Positions 10,228 through 23,960 are shown, numbered from the stretch's first letter. The stretch is DNA of 64,000 nucleotides from Riptortus pedestris (GCA_019009955.1 JADPXZ010000016.1:1-64000); one strand, 5' to 3'. Numbers and translations are program-made. Notes: generated from the letters alone by a model not told the origin.

Positions 10228-11535
10228 TTTAGCAGATTTCCCTTAGGGAATAATATTTCTCAAATGTCCATCGATCCTACTTAGGAGATGAAGAAAATGA
10301 GGTCCATTCAAAACTGTGTTTATATGTATATACAGACAAACAATTATAGAGGATCAATATTTTAACATGATTGGTTCTATAACATTTTTCCATTCGACTC
10401 ATCATAACTCAGATATTTTATGTCATAACAGCTTATTGTTATTATGAGATGAGTAGGAGCGGGGGGTTTTCTGAAGGCTGAAAACTAAAACTTCCAAATA
10501 TCCCGGTTAATATTCATATTAGAAACAATACGTATAAAACAATATTTGTAGACAATTAAATTTACAATAGGATTGGTTCTATACAATTTTTCCATCTGAA
10601 GTATAATAACGGGTATATTTAGAATTTTCGAAATCCCCCTCCAAACCCTCCCTTCCGTGGTCGGCAGTTAACGAACGTTATCTTTAGTTTCACATAAAAC
10701 GCTTATATATCAAGGTTAGTAACGATAATATTGCGTATTAATATAAATTTATTATATATATAAATAATTTTGAACGGACCTCCATTTTGTCATTTCCCAG
10801 GTAAGAGAGATGGACATTTGAAATTTGTTTTCGAAAACCACATTATGAGTAGAATGTCAATAGCTGAATTCTCATAAGGGACTTCTGCAAAAAAAAAGTC
10901 CGTCTCGCAGGGGCTGCGTAAACTAAGTAGATTTCCCACGCGAAGGTTACAATAGATAAATAAACATAAAGGTAACACCACTGTGAATGGTCAGTAAATT
11001 TACAATACAAGTTAATAATCTCTACAACGGAAAGCGGCTGAATTGTAAACAAACAGGCCAGCCAGCCTCGTAGCGCTGCATAGATAGACCGGAAAGACAA
11101 ACAATTAATGAAATATATCTGAATATAACATATTAATTTTATTGAAAACAATTTTCTAAAGCTAGTGCTGTAATTTGTAATGAATCAGATTCAGTTTTAT
11201 CTCAATCACTCAAATTTTAGTAATCCAAAAACAAAAGAAGGGGGGGGGGGTCAACAGAACGTATTTGCATATATCTCACAAGTAAAAGTTCAATGAAAAC
11301 AATTTATGATATTTAAGCAGGGAATAATGTGGTTTATTACGTTACATAGTATTGTTTATGTAACACTAGTCGAAGTGGGGGTAACAATATTTATAGTAAA
11401 TTTAATTTACAATAAGATTTATTCTATACACTTTTTACTTATAGTAACGTTCTCCCTCTAAACTCCCCTCCCCCCCCCCTTGTCCGATTTCCACCGTTAA
11501 CGACATCGATCTTTCTTTTTAACAGACAAATATAT
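10228..11535 (-). repeat. Cluster of R2 copies
   Basis: A short forward palindrome-end module (10228 to 10325) is followed by reverse R2: middle module (about 10360 to 10740), palindrome-end module (10765 to 10870), then a second reverse copy from GTCCGTCTCGCAGGGGCTGC (about 10899) to TTAACAGACAAATATATA (about 11535). The second copy ends in a TA tract that borders the next R1 element. Confidence 0.65.
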
Positions 11536-11538
11536 ATA

Positions 11539-12850
11539 CTAGCTCAGATACCCGGCTTCGCCCGGGAATTCATTTGAGGCTGAATGGTGATGGTATATTT
11601 TTGGCAAGGCTTTACTTTGCACAATATTTTGACATTTACCCGTCCCAGTGTTTAGGGTTTAAACCGTCGTTACTGTGGATTTGTTAATAATAAAATTAAT
11701 TTTTTATGTAAGACTTCATTGTGCTGCATATTGTAATATTTCCCATCTCCTGTGCATTATGGATAAATTTCAATTATTAAGGACAAAATATTAGATTTGA
11801 ATTAAGTTTTCCAGGTGAGGTACCTGGTAGTTCATATTGGAAAGAATTGTTGAGCATATCAATATTTCTACGCAAATTACTTGCTTCATACATTGTTCCC
11901 GAAAAAATGTATAAAACAAAAGTTACTCTAAAGAACAAAGGAAACAACTTTTGTTATGTGAATGTTTGTGGAAAAACAAATAGACAATGAACATATCGCG
12001 GATTTTTATTTCAGGCCTCCCTTACAACCCCACATCCCATTGGAACCTAAAAATTTTAATGTAGCTTATATTCATGGAAGAATTAGCTAATTGACATACC
12101 GAGTTTTGTTAAGTTCGGGGTTAAGTGCCCAATAAAATTGTTGCCTCCCGCTAACGTTTTAGTGTATATCTCGTTTATACTTTGTTATAAGACAAAAATG
12201 AATATTATAAAAGTTACTTCAAATAAAAAAATAAACTACTTTTGTCATGTGCATATTTGCAGAAAAACCAATAGAAAACGAAATACTGCTGTTTTTAAAT
12301 TCAGGCCTCCCTTATAACCCCCACTCCTGCCCGTCTCTAGAAATGTTGGTATGACTTATTATAATGAAGGCGTTAGTGCACATACCGCGTTTTGTTTAGT
12401 TCGGTTGAGTCTTTTGTGCCAAATAAAATTGTTTACTTCCGCTATAGGTTTCAGCGTATATCTCGTTTATAATTCGGTATATGAAAAAAGTGTATATAAC
12501 AAAAGTTACTATAAATAACAAAATAAACAACTTTTGTTATGCTGATATTTGCCGAAAAACCAATAGGAAACGAAATATCGCTATTTCTTAATTTCAGGCC
12601 TCCCTTATAACCCCCACTCCTGTTCATCTCAGAGAATATTAATATAGCCTAAATTCTAAGTTAGGTTAGTAGTAATAACATACCAAGTTTCATAAAATTC
12701 GGTTCAGCCGTTTATGCGTGAAAAGGTAACAAACAAACAAGCAGGCACGAAAGAAACAAAATGCAGTTATGGTGTCTATGACATGAAACGAAAAGTTATC
12801 GTGAAATTTCGCGAAAAAAATCAATGTACAGACAGAGGTTACAATTTTAT
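11539..12850 (+). mobile_element. R1 family, full-length copy
   Basis: Runs from CTAGCTCAGATACCCGGCTT to GACAGAGGTTACAATTTTAT. Three internal blocks carry the repeated CACATACCGAGTTT-type and ATAACAAAAGTTACT motifs. (AAAC)n and GCAGTTATGGTGTCTATGAC precede the end. A very short TA tract separates it from the next copy, so the two stand head to tail. Confidence 0.7.
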
Positions 12851-12857
12851 ATATATA

Positions 12858-13830
12858 CTAGCCAAGGTACCCGGCTTCGCTCGGGAATTCATTTGAGGCT
12901 GAATGGTGATGGTATTTTTTTTGGCAAGGCTTTACTTTGCACAATATTTTGACATTTACCCGTCCCAGTGTTTAGTTTAAATACCCGTCGTTTCTGTGGA
13001 TTTGTTAATAATAAAATTATTTTTTTATGTTAGACTTCACTGTTCTCCATATTGTCATATTTCCCGTTTCCTGTGCATTACGCATAGATTTGAATTATTA
13101 AGGAGAAAATATTAACATACATTTGAATTAGTTTTTCCCGGTGAGGTACCTTGTAGTTCCAAAGAATTTTTGAGCAAATTTCACTAAATAACAAAATAAA
13201 CAACTTTAGTTATGTGAATATTTGCCGAAACCCCAATAGGAAACGAAATATCACAATTTTTAATTTCAGGCCTCATTATAACCCCCACTCCTGCCCGTCC
13301 CTAGAAATGTTAGTATAGCTTATTATAAGGAAGACGTTAGTGCTAAATCACATACCGAGTTTGGTTTAGTTCGGTTGAGTTTTTTGTGCCAAATAAAATT
13401 GTTGACTTCCGCAGTAGTTTTTAACGTATAACTCATTTATACTTAGGTATACGACAAATGTGTATATAACAAAAGTTACTCTAAATAACAAAATAAACAA
13501 TTGTTGTTATTTGCATTATTGCCAAAAATGCAATAGGAAACGAAATATCGCTATTTTTAATTTGAGGCCTCCCTTATAACCCCCACTCCTGTTCATCCCA
13601 GAGAATTTTAATATAGCCTAAAGTCTAAGTTGGGTCAGTAGTAATATACATACCAAGTTTCATAAAATTCGGTTCAGCCGTTTATGCGTGAAAAGGTAAC
13701 AAACAAACAAACAAACAAACATACACGAAAGAAACAAAATGCAGTTATGGTGTCTATGACATGTGAAACGAAAAGTTATCGTGAAATTTTGAGAAAAAAA
13801 TCAATGTACAGACAGAGGTTACAATTTTAT
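12858..13830 (+). mobile_element. R1 family, shorter full-length copy
   Basis: Begins CTAGCCAAGGTACCCGGC and ends GGTTACAATTTTAT. Fewer internal blocks than its neighbour explain the shorter length of about 1.0 kb. Confidence 0.7.
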
Positions 13831-13837
13831 ATATATA

Positions 13838-13893
<56 letters not shown>
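13831..13893. repeat. (TA)n microsatellite between two R1 copies
   Basis: TA run broken once by ATTA. Confidence 0.95.
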
Positions 13894-13894
<1 letters not shown>

Positions 13895-13895
<1 letters not shown>

Positions 13896-16040
13896 TAGCT
13901 AAGGTACCCGGCGATGCCCGGGAAATCATTGTTGACTTACTAAAGTTGGTATTTTGATAGCAAGACTTCAATGTGTACAATTACACTTACATCCAAGACG
14001 TAATGGTTTTCCGAAATAGCCAACCCTGATGTGTAACTTCAGGGGATTGATATAATAGAAATTTTAGTTTTGAAGAATAAATGGATATGTGTTCCTAATT
14101 TATCCCTCTACACTTTTTGACTCATCTTTTTTCAATAATTCAAACCATAATCATGGGTAGCATTTAATACAATTAAATATCATCTATAATGAACATATTT
14201 CCTTTCAAAAGCCAATCCGAGCTCATATAATATAAGGCAAAGTTTTTGCACGTAAGATTATATTTGTAATAGCGAATCACGCTGGAAACTACTTTCAGTA
14301 ATGCCAGACGGGAAATTAGTAAACTCAATTATCTAGTAAGGCTCCATTCGTCTTCCGCTCCCTTATGAGACTTCTCAAAATTCTTCTACTTAAATTATTG
14401 ATTCAAAACATTATTTTAATAATTTATCTACCGGATGGAACTAAATAATAGTGGTACCCTGAAAATATCATATCATATCGAGTTTAAACGCATATTGTTT
14501 TTTGTCATAATGACATTACCATTAACGCTTAATTATTATGATAGCACATATTTGTTTCAATAACATCAAGTTACATTATACAAATTAAATAATGGAAATG
14601 CTCTTATAGTTCATATTTCTATTGGAAATAAATTAAAAAAGTTAATTTCTAGGTAAAATAAATAAATGAGGAGGTGGCCACGAAAATTTATAACCTCACT
14701 AATCCGAATCATACTTTGAACTATCATATAAGATGAAAACATAACATCATTTGTCATAATATTCATTTATTAAAAACCATTAAATAAGTACTAATATAAT
14801 TATTGACTCCCGTTTAGCGTATATCCCGTGTGTACTTCATTTTACGACAAAAGTGAATGCACACAAAAGTTACTCTAAATAACAAAGTAAACAACTTTTG
14901 TTATGTGCATGTTTGCCGAAAAACAAATAGAAAATAAAAAAAGCGAGTTTTTTATTTCAGCCACTCTTATAATCCCCACTTCCCTCTGAACCTAAAATTT
15001 TTAATATAGCTTATAATCATGGAAGAATTAATGCTAATTCACACACCGAGTTTTGCTAAGTTCGCTTCATTCGTTAGAGCCCAACAAAATTGTTGGCTCT
15101 CGCTTTAGATTTTAGTGTATATTTCGTTTATACTTTTCTATACGACAAAAGTGAATATAACAAAAGTTACTTTAAATAGAAAAATAAACTACTTTTGTCA
15201 TGTGCATAAAAGAAACCCCAATTGAAAACGAAATACAGCTATTTTTAAATTCAGGTCTCTCTTAAAACCCCCACTCCTGCCCGTCCCCAGAAATGTTGGT
15301 ATGGCTCATTATAAGGAAGGTGTTAGTGCTAATACACATACCGAGTTTCATTTAGTTCCGTAGAGTCTTTCGTGCGAAATAAAATTGTTCATTTCTGCTA
15401 TAGGTTTAAGCGTATATCTCGTTTATAATTTGGTATACGAAAAAAGTGTAAACGAAATATCGCTATTTTTACTTTCTAGCTTCCCTTATAACCCCCACTC
15501 CTGCCCGTCCCTGGAAATGTTGGTATGGCTTGTAATAATGAAAGCGTTAGTGCTAATACACATACCGAGTTTTATTTATTTCGGTTGGGTCTTTTGTCCC
15601 AAATAAAATTGTTCACTTCCGCTATAGGTTTTAGCGTATATCTCGTTTATAATTTGGTATTTGAAAAAAGTGTATATAACAAAAGTTACTCTAAATAACA
15701 AAATAAACAACTTTTGTCATGTGTATATTTGAAGAAAAACCAATAGGAAACGAAATATCACTATTTTTAATTTCAGGCCTCCCTTATAACCCCCACTCCT
15801 GTTCATCTCAGAGAATTTTAATATAGCCTAAAGTCTAAGTTGGGTTAGTAGTAATATACATACCAAGTTTCATAAAATTCGGTTCAGCCGTTTATGCGTG
15901 AAAAGGTAACAAACAAACAAACAAACAAACATACACGAAAGAAACAAAATGCAGTTATGGTGTCTATGACATGTGAAACGAAAAGTTATCGTGAAAATTC
16001 GCGAAAAAAATCAATGTACAGACAGAGGTTACAATTTTAT
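13895..16040 (+). mobile_element. R1 family, variant 5' half (subtype B)
   Basis: Shares the CTAGCTAAGGTACCCGGC start and the GGTTACAATTTTAT end with R1. Its first 900 bases differ from the common form and instead match both arms of the long inverted repeat at 54.3 to 56.8 kb, for example GGAAATCATTGTTGACT, CAATTAAATATCATCTATAA and CTAATCCGAATCATACTT. Standard R1 blocks follow from about 14.8 kb. Confidence 0.65.
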
Positions 16041-16110
16041 ATATATATAGATTATATATATAAATAAATATATATATATATATACTAGCTAAGGTACCCG
16101 GCGTTAACAG

Positions 16111-16164
<54 letters not shown>
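16041..16164. repeat. (TA)n tracts with a 19-base R1 stub
   Basis: Two TA-rich tracts flank CTAGCTAAGGTACCCGGCG at 16085, the first 19 bases of R1, joined directly to TTAACAGACAAATATA, the edge of R2. The R1 start is thus cut off almost at once. Confidence 0.7.
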
Positions 16165-16480
16165 TTTTGAACGGACCTCATTTTCGTCACCTACTGGGTA
16201 GGATCGATGGACATTTGAAGAAAAATTTCGAAAATTCTGACATAAGTACGACCTAAATAGCTGATTTTTCCCTTAAGGGAAGTCTGCTAAAAACAACCTT
16301 CAAAGAAATTGTTTAATATTCGAGTTAGAGAAACGTGTATACAACAATAATTGTAGAAAATTCAGGTCTCGAGGAGACAGGTTTTATAACATTCTTGGAT
16401 TCGACTGACAATAACGGAAATACATATATATCAATTTTTCGATTCTAGCCTATTCCAACCACTCCCCCCTCTTCGGGGCC
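16165..16480 (-). repeat. R2 family, palindrome-end module plus part of the body
   Basis: Reverse orientation: TTTTGAACGGACCTCATTTT, GTAGGATCGATGGACATTTG, CCCTTAAGGGAAGTCTGC, then a degenerate middle module. Confidence 0.6.
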
Positions 16481-16678
16481 CGAATCCAGCCATCTTTACA
16501 TTCTAAAATTGCGGTGAAGAGATAGAGGGGGGGGGGCTACTGTTAGAGGTTGGAGGGGAGAGAGGTGTACAGTAAGCAGAGCTGTTATCAGACAACGAGG
16601 TTCCATTGATTACACACCTGCCCACTCCCCGCTACCTTCTATTGGCTACACTAAACGACCCAACCATTTTATGTTTGT
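16481..16678. other. Unclassified segment
   Basis: About 200 bases with a ten-base G run near 16529. No frame or recognised repeat. Confidence 0.3.
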
Positions 16679-19600
16679 AATTGTAACCTCTGTCTGTACA
16701 TTGATTTTTTTCTCGATATTTCACGATGGATTTTCGTTTCACATGCCATAGACACGATATCTGCAATTTCATTCTTTTGTGTCTGTTTATTTGTTTGTTA
16801 CCTTTTCACACAGAAACGGCTAAACCGACATTAATGAAACTTGGCATGTATGTTACTACTAACCCAACTTAGACTTTAGGCTATAGTAATATTCTCTGAG
16901 ACGAACAGGAGTGGGGGTTATAAGGAAAGCCGGAAATGAAAAATAGCGATATTTCGTTACGTATTGCTTTTTAGGCCAATATTCACATGACAAAAGTTGT
17001 TTATTTTTTATTTAGAGTAACTTTATTCAGTTGCACTTTTGTCGTATACCGAAGTATAAATAAGTTATACGCTACAAACTAAAGCGGGAGTCAACAATTT
17101 TATTTGGCACTAAAGACTTAACCGAACTAAACAAAACTCGGTATGTGAGTAAGCACAAACTCCTCCATGATAATAAGCTGTACCAACATTTGTAGAGACG
17201 AACAGGAGTGGGGGTTGTAAGGGAGGCCTGAAATTAAAAATAGCGATATTTCGTTTTTTATTTGGTTTTCGACAAGTATGTATACGACAAAAGTTGTTTA
17301 TTTTCTTATTTAGAGTAACTTTTCTCACGTTAACTACACTTAACTCACGTTTGATACTCATTCGTCGTATACCGAAGTATAAATGCGTTATACGCTAAAA
17401 AGTATAGCGGGTGTCAACAATTTTATTTGGCACAAAAGACTCAACCGAACTAAGTAAAACTCGGTAGGTGTATTAGAATTGACGCCTTCATTATAACAAG
17501 CCATACCAACATTTCTAGGGAAGAGTGGGGGTTGTAAGGGAGGCCTGAAATTAAAAGTAGCGGTATTTCGTATTCTATTTGTTTTTCTGTAAATATGACA
17601 TGAAAAAAGTTGTTTATTTTGTTATTTAAAGTAACTTTTGTTATATTCTCTTTTGCCGCATAACAAAGTATAAACGAGATATACTCTAAAAACTTAAGCG
17701 GAAATCAACAACTTTATTCGGCACAAAAGACTACCGAACTGAACAAAACTAGGTATGTGAATTAGCATTAACTCCTCCATGATAATAAACTGTACCAACA
17801 TTCCTAGGGACGAGCAGGAGTGGAGTTTGAAATGTCGGCCTGAAATTAAAAATAGCCATATTTTGATTCCTATTGGTTTTAGGCAAATATGCGTATAACA
17901 AAAGTTGTTTAGTTTGTTATTTAGAGTAATGTTTGTTATATGCACTTTAGTCGTATACCGAAGTATAAATGAGTTATACGCTAAACATTATAGCGGGGGT
18001 CAGCAATCTTATTTGGCACAAAAGGCTCAACCGAACTAATTAAAACTCGGTATGTAATTTAGTATTAAAACCTCCCTGATTATAAGCTTTTTTAAAATTT
18101 TTAGATTCAAACGGGTGTGGGGGTCACAACGGAGGCCAGAAATAAAACTTGGCGTTTTTTCATTTTCTATTTGTTTTTCGGGAATCGTGCACATAACAAA
18201 AGTTGTTTATTTTGTTATTTAGAGTAACTTTTGTCGTATAAATGAGTTATATACTAAAAACTATAGCGGGAGTCAACAATTTTATTTGGCACAAAAGACT
18301 CAACCGACTAAACAAAACTCGGTATGTGAATTAGCAGTAACTCCTACATGATAACAAGCGGTGCCAACATTTCTAGGGGCGAGCAAGAGTTGGGGTTGTA
18401 AGGGAGGCCTGAAATTAAAATAGCGATATTTCGTTTCCAATTGGTTTTTCGAATGACATGCACATTACAAAAGTTGTTTACTCTGTTTTTTAGAGTAAAA
18501 TTTGTTATATTCACTTTTGTTTTATAACAACGTATAAACGTGATATACACTAAAAACTAACGTGGGAGCCAACTATTTTATTGGGCACTAACGGTTAAAC
18601 CTACCTTAACAAAACTCGGTATTTGAGTTAGCATTAATTCTATCATGATCATAAGCTATATTAGACTTATTTATGTCCAAACGGGAGTAGGGTTTATAAG
18701 GGAGGCCTGACATAAAAATTCGTGATATTTCATTTTCTATTTGTTTTTCGGCAATCATGCACATAACAAAAGCTGTGTACTTTTTTATATAGAGTAACTT
18801 TTGTTCTATAATTTTTTTGTAAAATAATGTATGAAGCAAGTAATGTGCGTAGAAATAGTGATATGCTCAAAAATTCATTTCAATATGAACTACCAGGTGC
18901 CTCACCTGGATAAATTAATTCAAATCCACGTAAAAATGTTATCCTTAATAATTCAAATCTATGTTATTTTTTAACGCCAGCAACAGATTGCACCAAGCAA
19001 AATATACTGCCCCCCCCCTTTTTCTTATCCCAAACATTAATTCATGTCAAACGCCAGTTAGCCCTTAACTGTATTTAATGTTTATTTAATTAAAACGTCA
19101 TAAATTATTTGAACAAACATTTTTAGTATTGTGAAGATAATGTAATCAGATTTGTTAATATAATTTATTGTATTACGGGATTCGGATCCTAAATAAAGTT
19201 GGCACCACTGGGCATAGAGAGGTGTGGGGTGGGGGTTACTTCCTTTGTCGTATCTGTTCTTCCGCTTCTCTGCCGACCCTGTATTAGTCTATGTTTACAT
19301 GATAATTGATGCTTACACTTTTAGCAATGTAGTGTTATTCTCAGGAATGTGAATTTGTTTAATGATCATAAATAAATAATTTAAAAGGATAAACGCTGGG
19401 GAGGGGCACCCGGTTATGTCTGGTATTTATTTACTCTGCTACGTTAATATATGATGTATTTACTGAACACGCTATGTACCAATACGAATATACAGTTTAC
19501 AATCGAGACTTACAAAAGAGTATTTTAATGGCTGTTACGACGTACCTAAAACAACTTTCACCGTAGAGCTTTGTACCGCATCAAGGGAAAAGAAATTTTA

Positions 19601-19895
19601 TTCATGCGTGGTTTGGATGACAGAATACTTTCTATAATTATGAGTTATATAGTCCATTACTTTATAAATAAAACTACATGCATAGGAGACGAGAAATATA
19701 AAAATATTGAAGACAGTGAAGCCTTACAGAACAAATAATTTTATTATGAACAAATCCACTACAACGACGGGAATAAATCCTAAACACTGGGACGGGGAAT
19801 CACAAAACGTTATGGAAAGTAAAGCCTTGCCATAAAAATACCATCTTCATTCAGTCCCAAATGAATTCGCGAGCGAAGCCGGGCACCTTAGCTAG
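16679..19895 (-). mobile_element. R1 family, long copy (about 3.2 kb)
   Basis: Minus orientation from TTGTAACCTCTGTCTGTACA to the hairpin GCGAGCGAAGCCGGGC and CTAG. It holds more internal blocks than other copies plus an extra segment of about 750 bases (18.96 to 19.74 kb) that recurs in the copy ending at 38.1 kb and partly at 44.9 kb. The extra segment has no long open frame. Confidence 0.65.
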
Positions 19896-19904
19896 TTTAT
19901 AGGT

Positions 19905-21375
19905 AAAATTGTAACCTCTGTCTGTACATTGATTTTTTCCCGAAATTTCTCGATAACTTTTCGTTTCACATGTCATAGACACCATAACTGCACTTTGATT
20001 CTTTGGTGTCTGTTTATTTGTTTGTTTGTTACCTTTTCACGCATAAACGGCTGAACCGAATTTTATGAAACTTGGTATGTATATTACTACTAAACCAACT
20101 TAGACTAGGCTATAATAATTTCCTCTGAGACGAACAGGAGTGGGAGTTATAAGGGAGGCCTGTAATTAAAAATAGCGATATTTCGTTTCCTATTGGTTTT
20201 TTGGCAAATATGCACATAATAAAAGTCGTTTATTGTGTTATTTTGAGTAACTTTTGTTATATACACTTTTGTTTTATAACAACGTATAAACGTGATATAC
20301 ACTAAAAACTAACGTGGGAGCCAACTATTTTATTGGGCACTAACGGTTAAACCTACCTTGTTATTTAGAGTAACTTTTGTCGTATAAATGAGTTATATAC
20401 TAAAAACTATAGTGGGAGTCGAAGTGTAAATGCGTTATACGCTAAAAATTATAGCGGGAGTCAACAATATTATTTGACACAAAAGACTGAATCGAATTAA
20501 ATAAAACTCGATATGCGTATTAGCACTGACGCCTTAATTATCATAAGTCATTTCAACTTTTCTAGGGACGGGCAGGAGTGGGGGTTATAACGGAGGCATG
20601 GAATTAAAAATAGCGATATTTCGATTCCTATTGGTTTTTTGGCAAATATGCAAATAACAAAAGTTGTTTATTTTTTTATTTGATGTAACTTTTGTGATAT
20701 TCACTTTTGTATTATTACAAGGTATAAACGAGATATACGCTAAAACTTTAGCGGTATCAAACAATTTTATTGGGCACTAACGATTGAACCGTACTTAGCA
20801 AAACTCGGTGTGTGAATTAGCATTAATTCTTCCATTTTTACAAGCTATATTAAAATTTTTAGGTTCGAACGGGAGGGGGGGGGTTATAAGGGAGGCCTGA
20901 AATAAAAATTCGCGATATTTCATTGTCATTTTTTTTTTTCGACAAACGTGGACATAACAAAAGTTGTTTACTTTGTTATTTAGAGTAAATTTTGTTTTAT
21001 AAATTTTTTCGGCAACAATCAATGAAGCAAATACTTTGCGTATAATATTGATATGCTCATCAATTCTGTCCAATATGAACTACCAGGTACCTCACATGGA
21101 AAAATTAATTCAAATCTATGTTAATATTTTGACTTTAATAATTTAAAGCTATGCATAATGCATAGGAAACGGGAAATATGACAATATGAAGGACAGTGAA
21201 GTGTTACATAAAAAAGTAATTTTATTATTAAAAAATCCACAGCAACGACGGGTATAAACCCTAAACACTGGGACGGGTAATGTCAAAATATTGTGCAAAG
21301 TAAAGCCTTGCCAAAAAAATACCATCACCATTCAACCTCAAATGAATTCCCGGGCGAAGCCGGGTATCTCAGCTA

Positions 21376-21376
<1 letters not shown>
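19905..21376 (-). mobile_element. R1 family, full-length copy
   Basis: Starts AAAATTGTAACCTCTGTCTG only nine bases after the previous copy ends and finishes with hairpin CCCGGGCGAAGCCGGG, TATCTCAG, CTAG, then (TA)n. Part of the inside (about 20265 to 20420) repeats segments of the preceding copy, suggesting exchange between the two. Confidence 0.7.
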
Positions 21377-21423
<47 letters not shown>

Positions 21424-21545
21424 CTGTTCGCAATTGTTTAATCGTTTTATGTAAAAAGGAAAATCGAGTTTGTTAAAAATCGGACGAGTGGGAGGGGGGG
21501 GGGGTTTAGAGGGAGAACTTCGAAAATTCTTTTGATGTTATAGTG
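21377..21545 (+). repeat. (TA)n and R2 middle module fragment
   Basis: A TA tract (21377 to 21418) follows the R1 end, then TTTGTCTGTTCGCAATTG and AAAATCGGACGAGTGGGA of R2, cut short at about 21540. Confidence 0.6.
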
Positions 21546-21559
21546 TAGATTTGCCGATA

Positions 21560-22480
21560 GTTTGACAATCGACGATAAGAAATAGTCAATAGTCGTGTCT
21601 GTTGACTATCGCCCATTCCACGAATTCTATATTAATTCATATAGATCTTCATTATTAAGTATTCCCTGAATATTCACTTTTTTATGTATTATGTTAACAT
21701 AGTTTTCTTTAAACTGTACTGTATCACCAGCCTTAGTCATCCCTTTTACAGAAATTAGACTTTAATGTGAATGTCACCAATTTGAGTTGCTATCATCCTC
21801 TCGCCTTCTTCGGCTACACCAATTTCTTTTTTAATAGGTCTAGGATTTATGAGACAACTTAAAGTATTTGTCAGATGAGATGAACTCCTTGAATCAATAA
21901 TAAATACATTGTTATTTTTAGTTACAGGCGTGTGATTGAGAGAAATGCAACTTTGTTATGATGAACTGTTATGAGAAACCTTTTTATTGTTAGAATTAGG
22001 CCTAAACTAGCATTGTTCAGCCTTGTGATTCACCTTTTTGCAGTATTTACATGGGTCATGATGCTTAGGACCTTTGGTTTGAATACATTTTTTTAGCAAA
22101 ACGCCCACTTTTATTGCATTTGAAACAGATATTTTGTTTAGCTTTAAATGCTACTGGCTTTTCATCTATTTCCAGTGAACTTTCTATTATCTGTTCTTCC
22201 AGGAGTCTATTTGTTAAATTAGAAATAGTTTTTTTCTCATTTAGGAGTACTTGTAGCAGTGACAAAGTTTTTATAACTATCAGGGAGAGCTGATACTATT
22301 CTTTGAAGAAACTCGTCATCACTAATCATATGTTCCAACCCACTCAACTTGTAAACAATGTTCTCTGCTTTGGGAATGCCATTAGATACATTTGTTATTT
22401 GAAATTGAAAATATTGCTTTAACTAACTGTCTATCAATTGATCCTTGTTTCCCTCATACAAAGACACAAGTTTACTGATA
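21560..22480 (-). pseudogene. Ty1/copia gag-protease fragment, decayed
   Basis: Translated on the minus strand in pieces, this matches a copia polyprotein. A gag part (reading GLEHMISDDEFLQRIVSALP and SYKNFVTA, near 22400 to 22270) is followed by RLLEEQIIES. A first zinc knuckle CFKCNKSGRFAKKM has lost its His and last Cys, and a second, CKYCKKVNHKAEQC, is complete as CX2CX4HX4C near 22045. A protease-like DSRSSSHLT stands in place of DSGASxHxT near 21895. Stop codons and frame changes break it, and no integrase, reverse transcriptase or LTR is seen. It is an old, dead fragment. Confidence 0.75.
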
Positions 22481-22712
22481 TAAACGAAAACTGATTTTAG
22501 GAGTCTAAAAATCGACACCTATTAATTAGCACAAGTTCTTAATGGGAACTTTATAAGAAAATATAGTGTATAAGTTGTGTTACGTAGCCCAACGTCTTAT
22601 AAGAATGACTAATATTTTAGTAGGAAGTATTATTGGTGTACTTTTAAAAAACTCAATTAGTCGATAAGCATGCACAAGTTCGTACAATATAATGAGTTGG
22701 AGCGTACAAGTC

Positions 22713-22713
<1 letters not shown>

Positions 22714-22760
<47 letters not shown>
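22714..22760. repeat. (TG)n microsatellite
   Basis: Uninterrupted TG units followed by a short TA run. Confidence 0.95.
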
Positions 22761-22761
<1 letters not shown>

Positions 22762-22770
22762 TATATATAT

Positions 22771-23840
22771 ATAATACATGCATATATATAATTTATTACG
22801 TAAATTAGATCGTGCCGTGATGTGAATCAGATGAGAATCACGTCCGGTTTCTTCCAATATAAGGCCTTTATTTTGAGGAAACCTTTTTTCCTGTGATCAA
22901 GAATGTATTAAATCTTTTATTTTAATACATTCCTATGTTAAATATTTCTAACATTAAGTGGAAGAATTCTGTTAGATCAAAATAAAATAGAATTTACAAA
23001 TTCAAAGAACAACTTTTTGACCCAGCTGATTATTTGTTGCAATCACAGTTGATAAAACATAATTGCCTCCTATTATACTTGTTCTCTTTTTCCACTGGTA
23101 AATTAGCAGATTGATGTAGTAAATATGATTATTGCTTTGGATCTTTACAGTGGGTCATTCGATATATAATCCTATTTTCTAGCTTCCTGGTTCATCCAGG
23201 GATCAGATAGGTAATTGAGGTTATAATTCGTTCTTGGTTGAGTATCTCTTGTGATATGATATATCCCCTTATCAATTTAAATTTTCTGCCAGGTAAGTAA
23301 TTTTTACACTCTTATTATTGTCATTTCGGACGTTTATTTCTTTGGTTTAGACATATTCTGACATTTTAAAACAAAATCATCTGTCTAGAATAAACATTTA
23401 ACCAAATACATAAAGAAGTGTATTCCCGATTTTATAATAATCTATAACTTGACAAAGTGGAGAGTTAAAAGAGTGTATGTTTCCAATACCATTTCCCAGA
23501 ATATCAAAATAATACCAACGATTTCATTTTTCAACTCTTTATAGCTGAAATAACTACTCAAAATCTTTATATGTATGCCTTACTGGTTCATTGTGGCCAA
23601 TACCTTATGGACAACAATCATGCTCTCTGTGATCTTGTTTGTAGAATACATGAAAGTAATTGAGAAACAATATACATGTTATATGTTTAAGTAAATCCTT
23701 AATACTTACCCTTCAAAAATAAAATTCTGTTCTTAAAAAAGTTTTATAGTTCTATTCTAACTGATGTTGTTAAGTGAAACCCCAAATGACCTTTTTTAAA
23801 TGCTACATTTACTTTTTTAGTACTTTTTAAAATTCATTAA
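22771..23840. other. AT-rich, no gene supported
   Basis: Splice-like motifs occur (for example CCAG|GTAAGT near 23292 on the plus strand), but no convincing coding frame accompanies them. No recognised repeat family. Confidence 0.35.
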
Positions 23841-23960
23841 TAATGGACTCATTAAATAAACTCCTTAGGCCCACCCTGGCTAGAAAAGGATTGTAACCTG
23901 TAGATAACCCGTCCCGATTAGCCTAGTAGCATAAAGTGGGCGAAAAGTAAAATTAAAAAA
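23841..23960 (+). repeat. Short retroposon-like repeat, copy 2
   Basis: Second copy of the repeat at 2.35 kb in the same orientation, sharing GGACTCATTAAATAAA, CCCACCCTGGCTAGAAAA and TGTAGATAACCCGT. It runs into an A-rich tail. Confidence 0.55.

Noticed and set aside
22580..22857. ORFs with His-Thr repeats
   Set aside because: Produced by the (TG)n microsatellite read on the minus strand.
23100..23300. Splice-like signals as exons of a host gene
   Set aside because: The enclosed segments are short and each frame meets stops or has no coding character.
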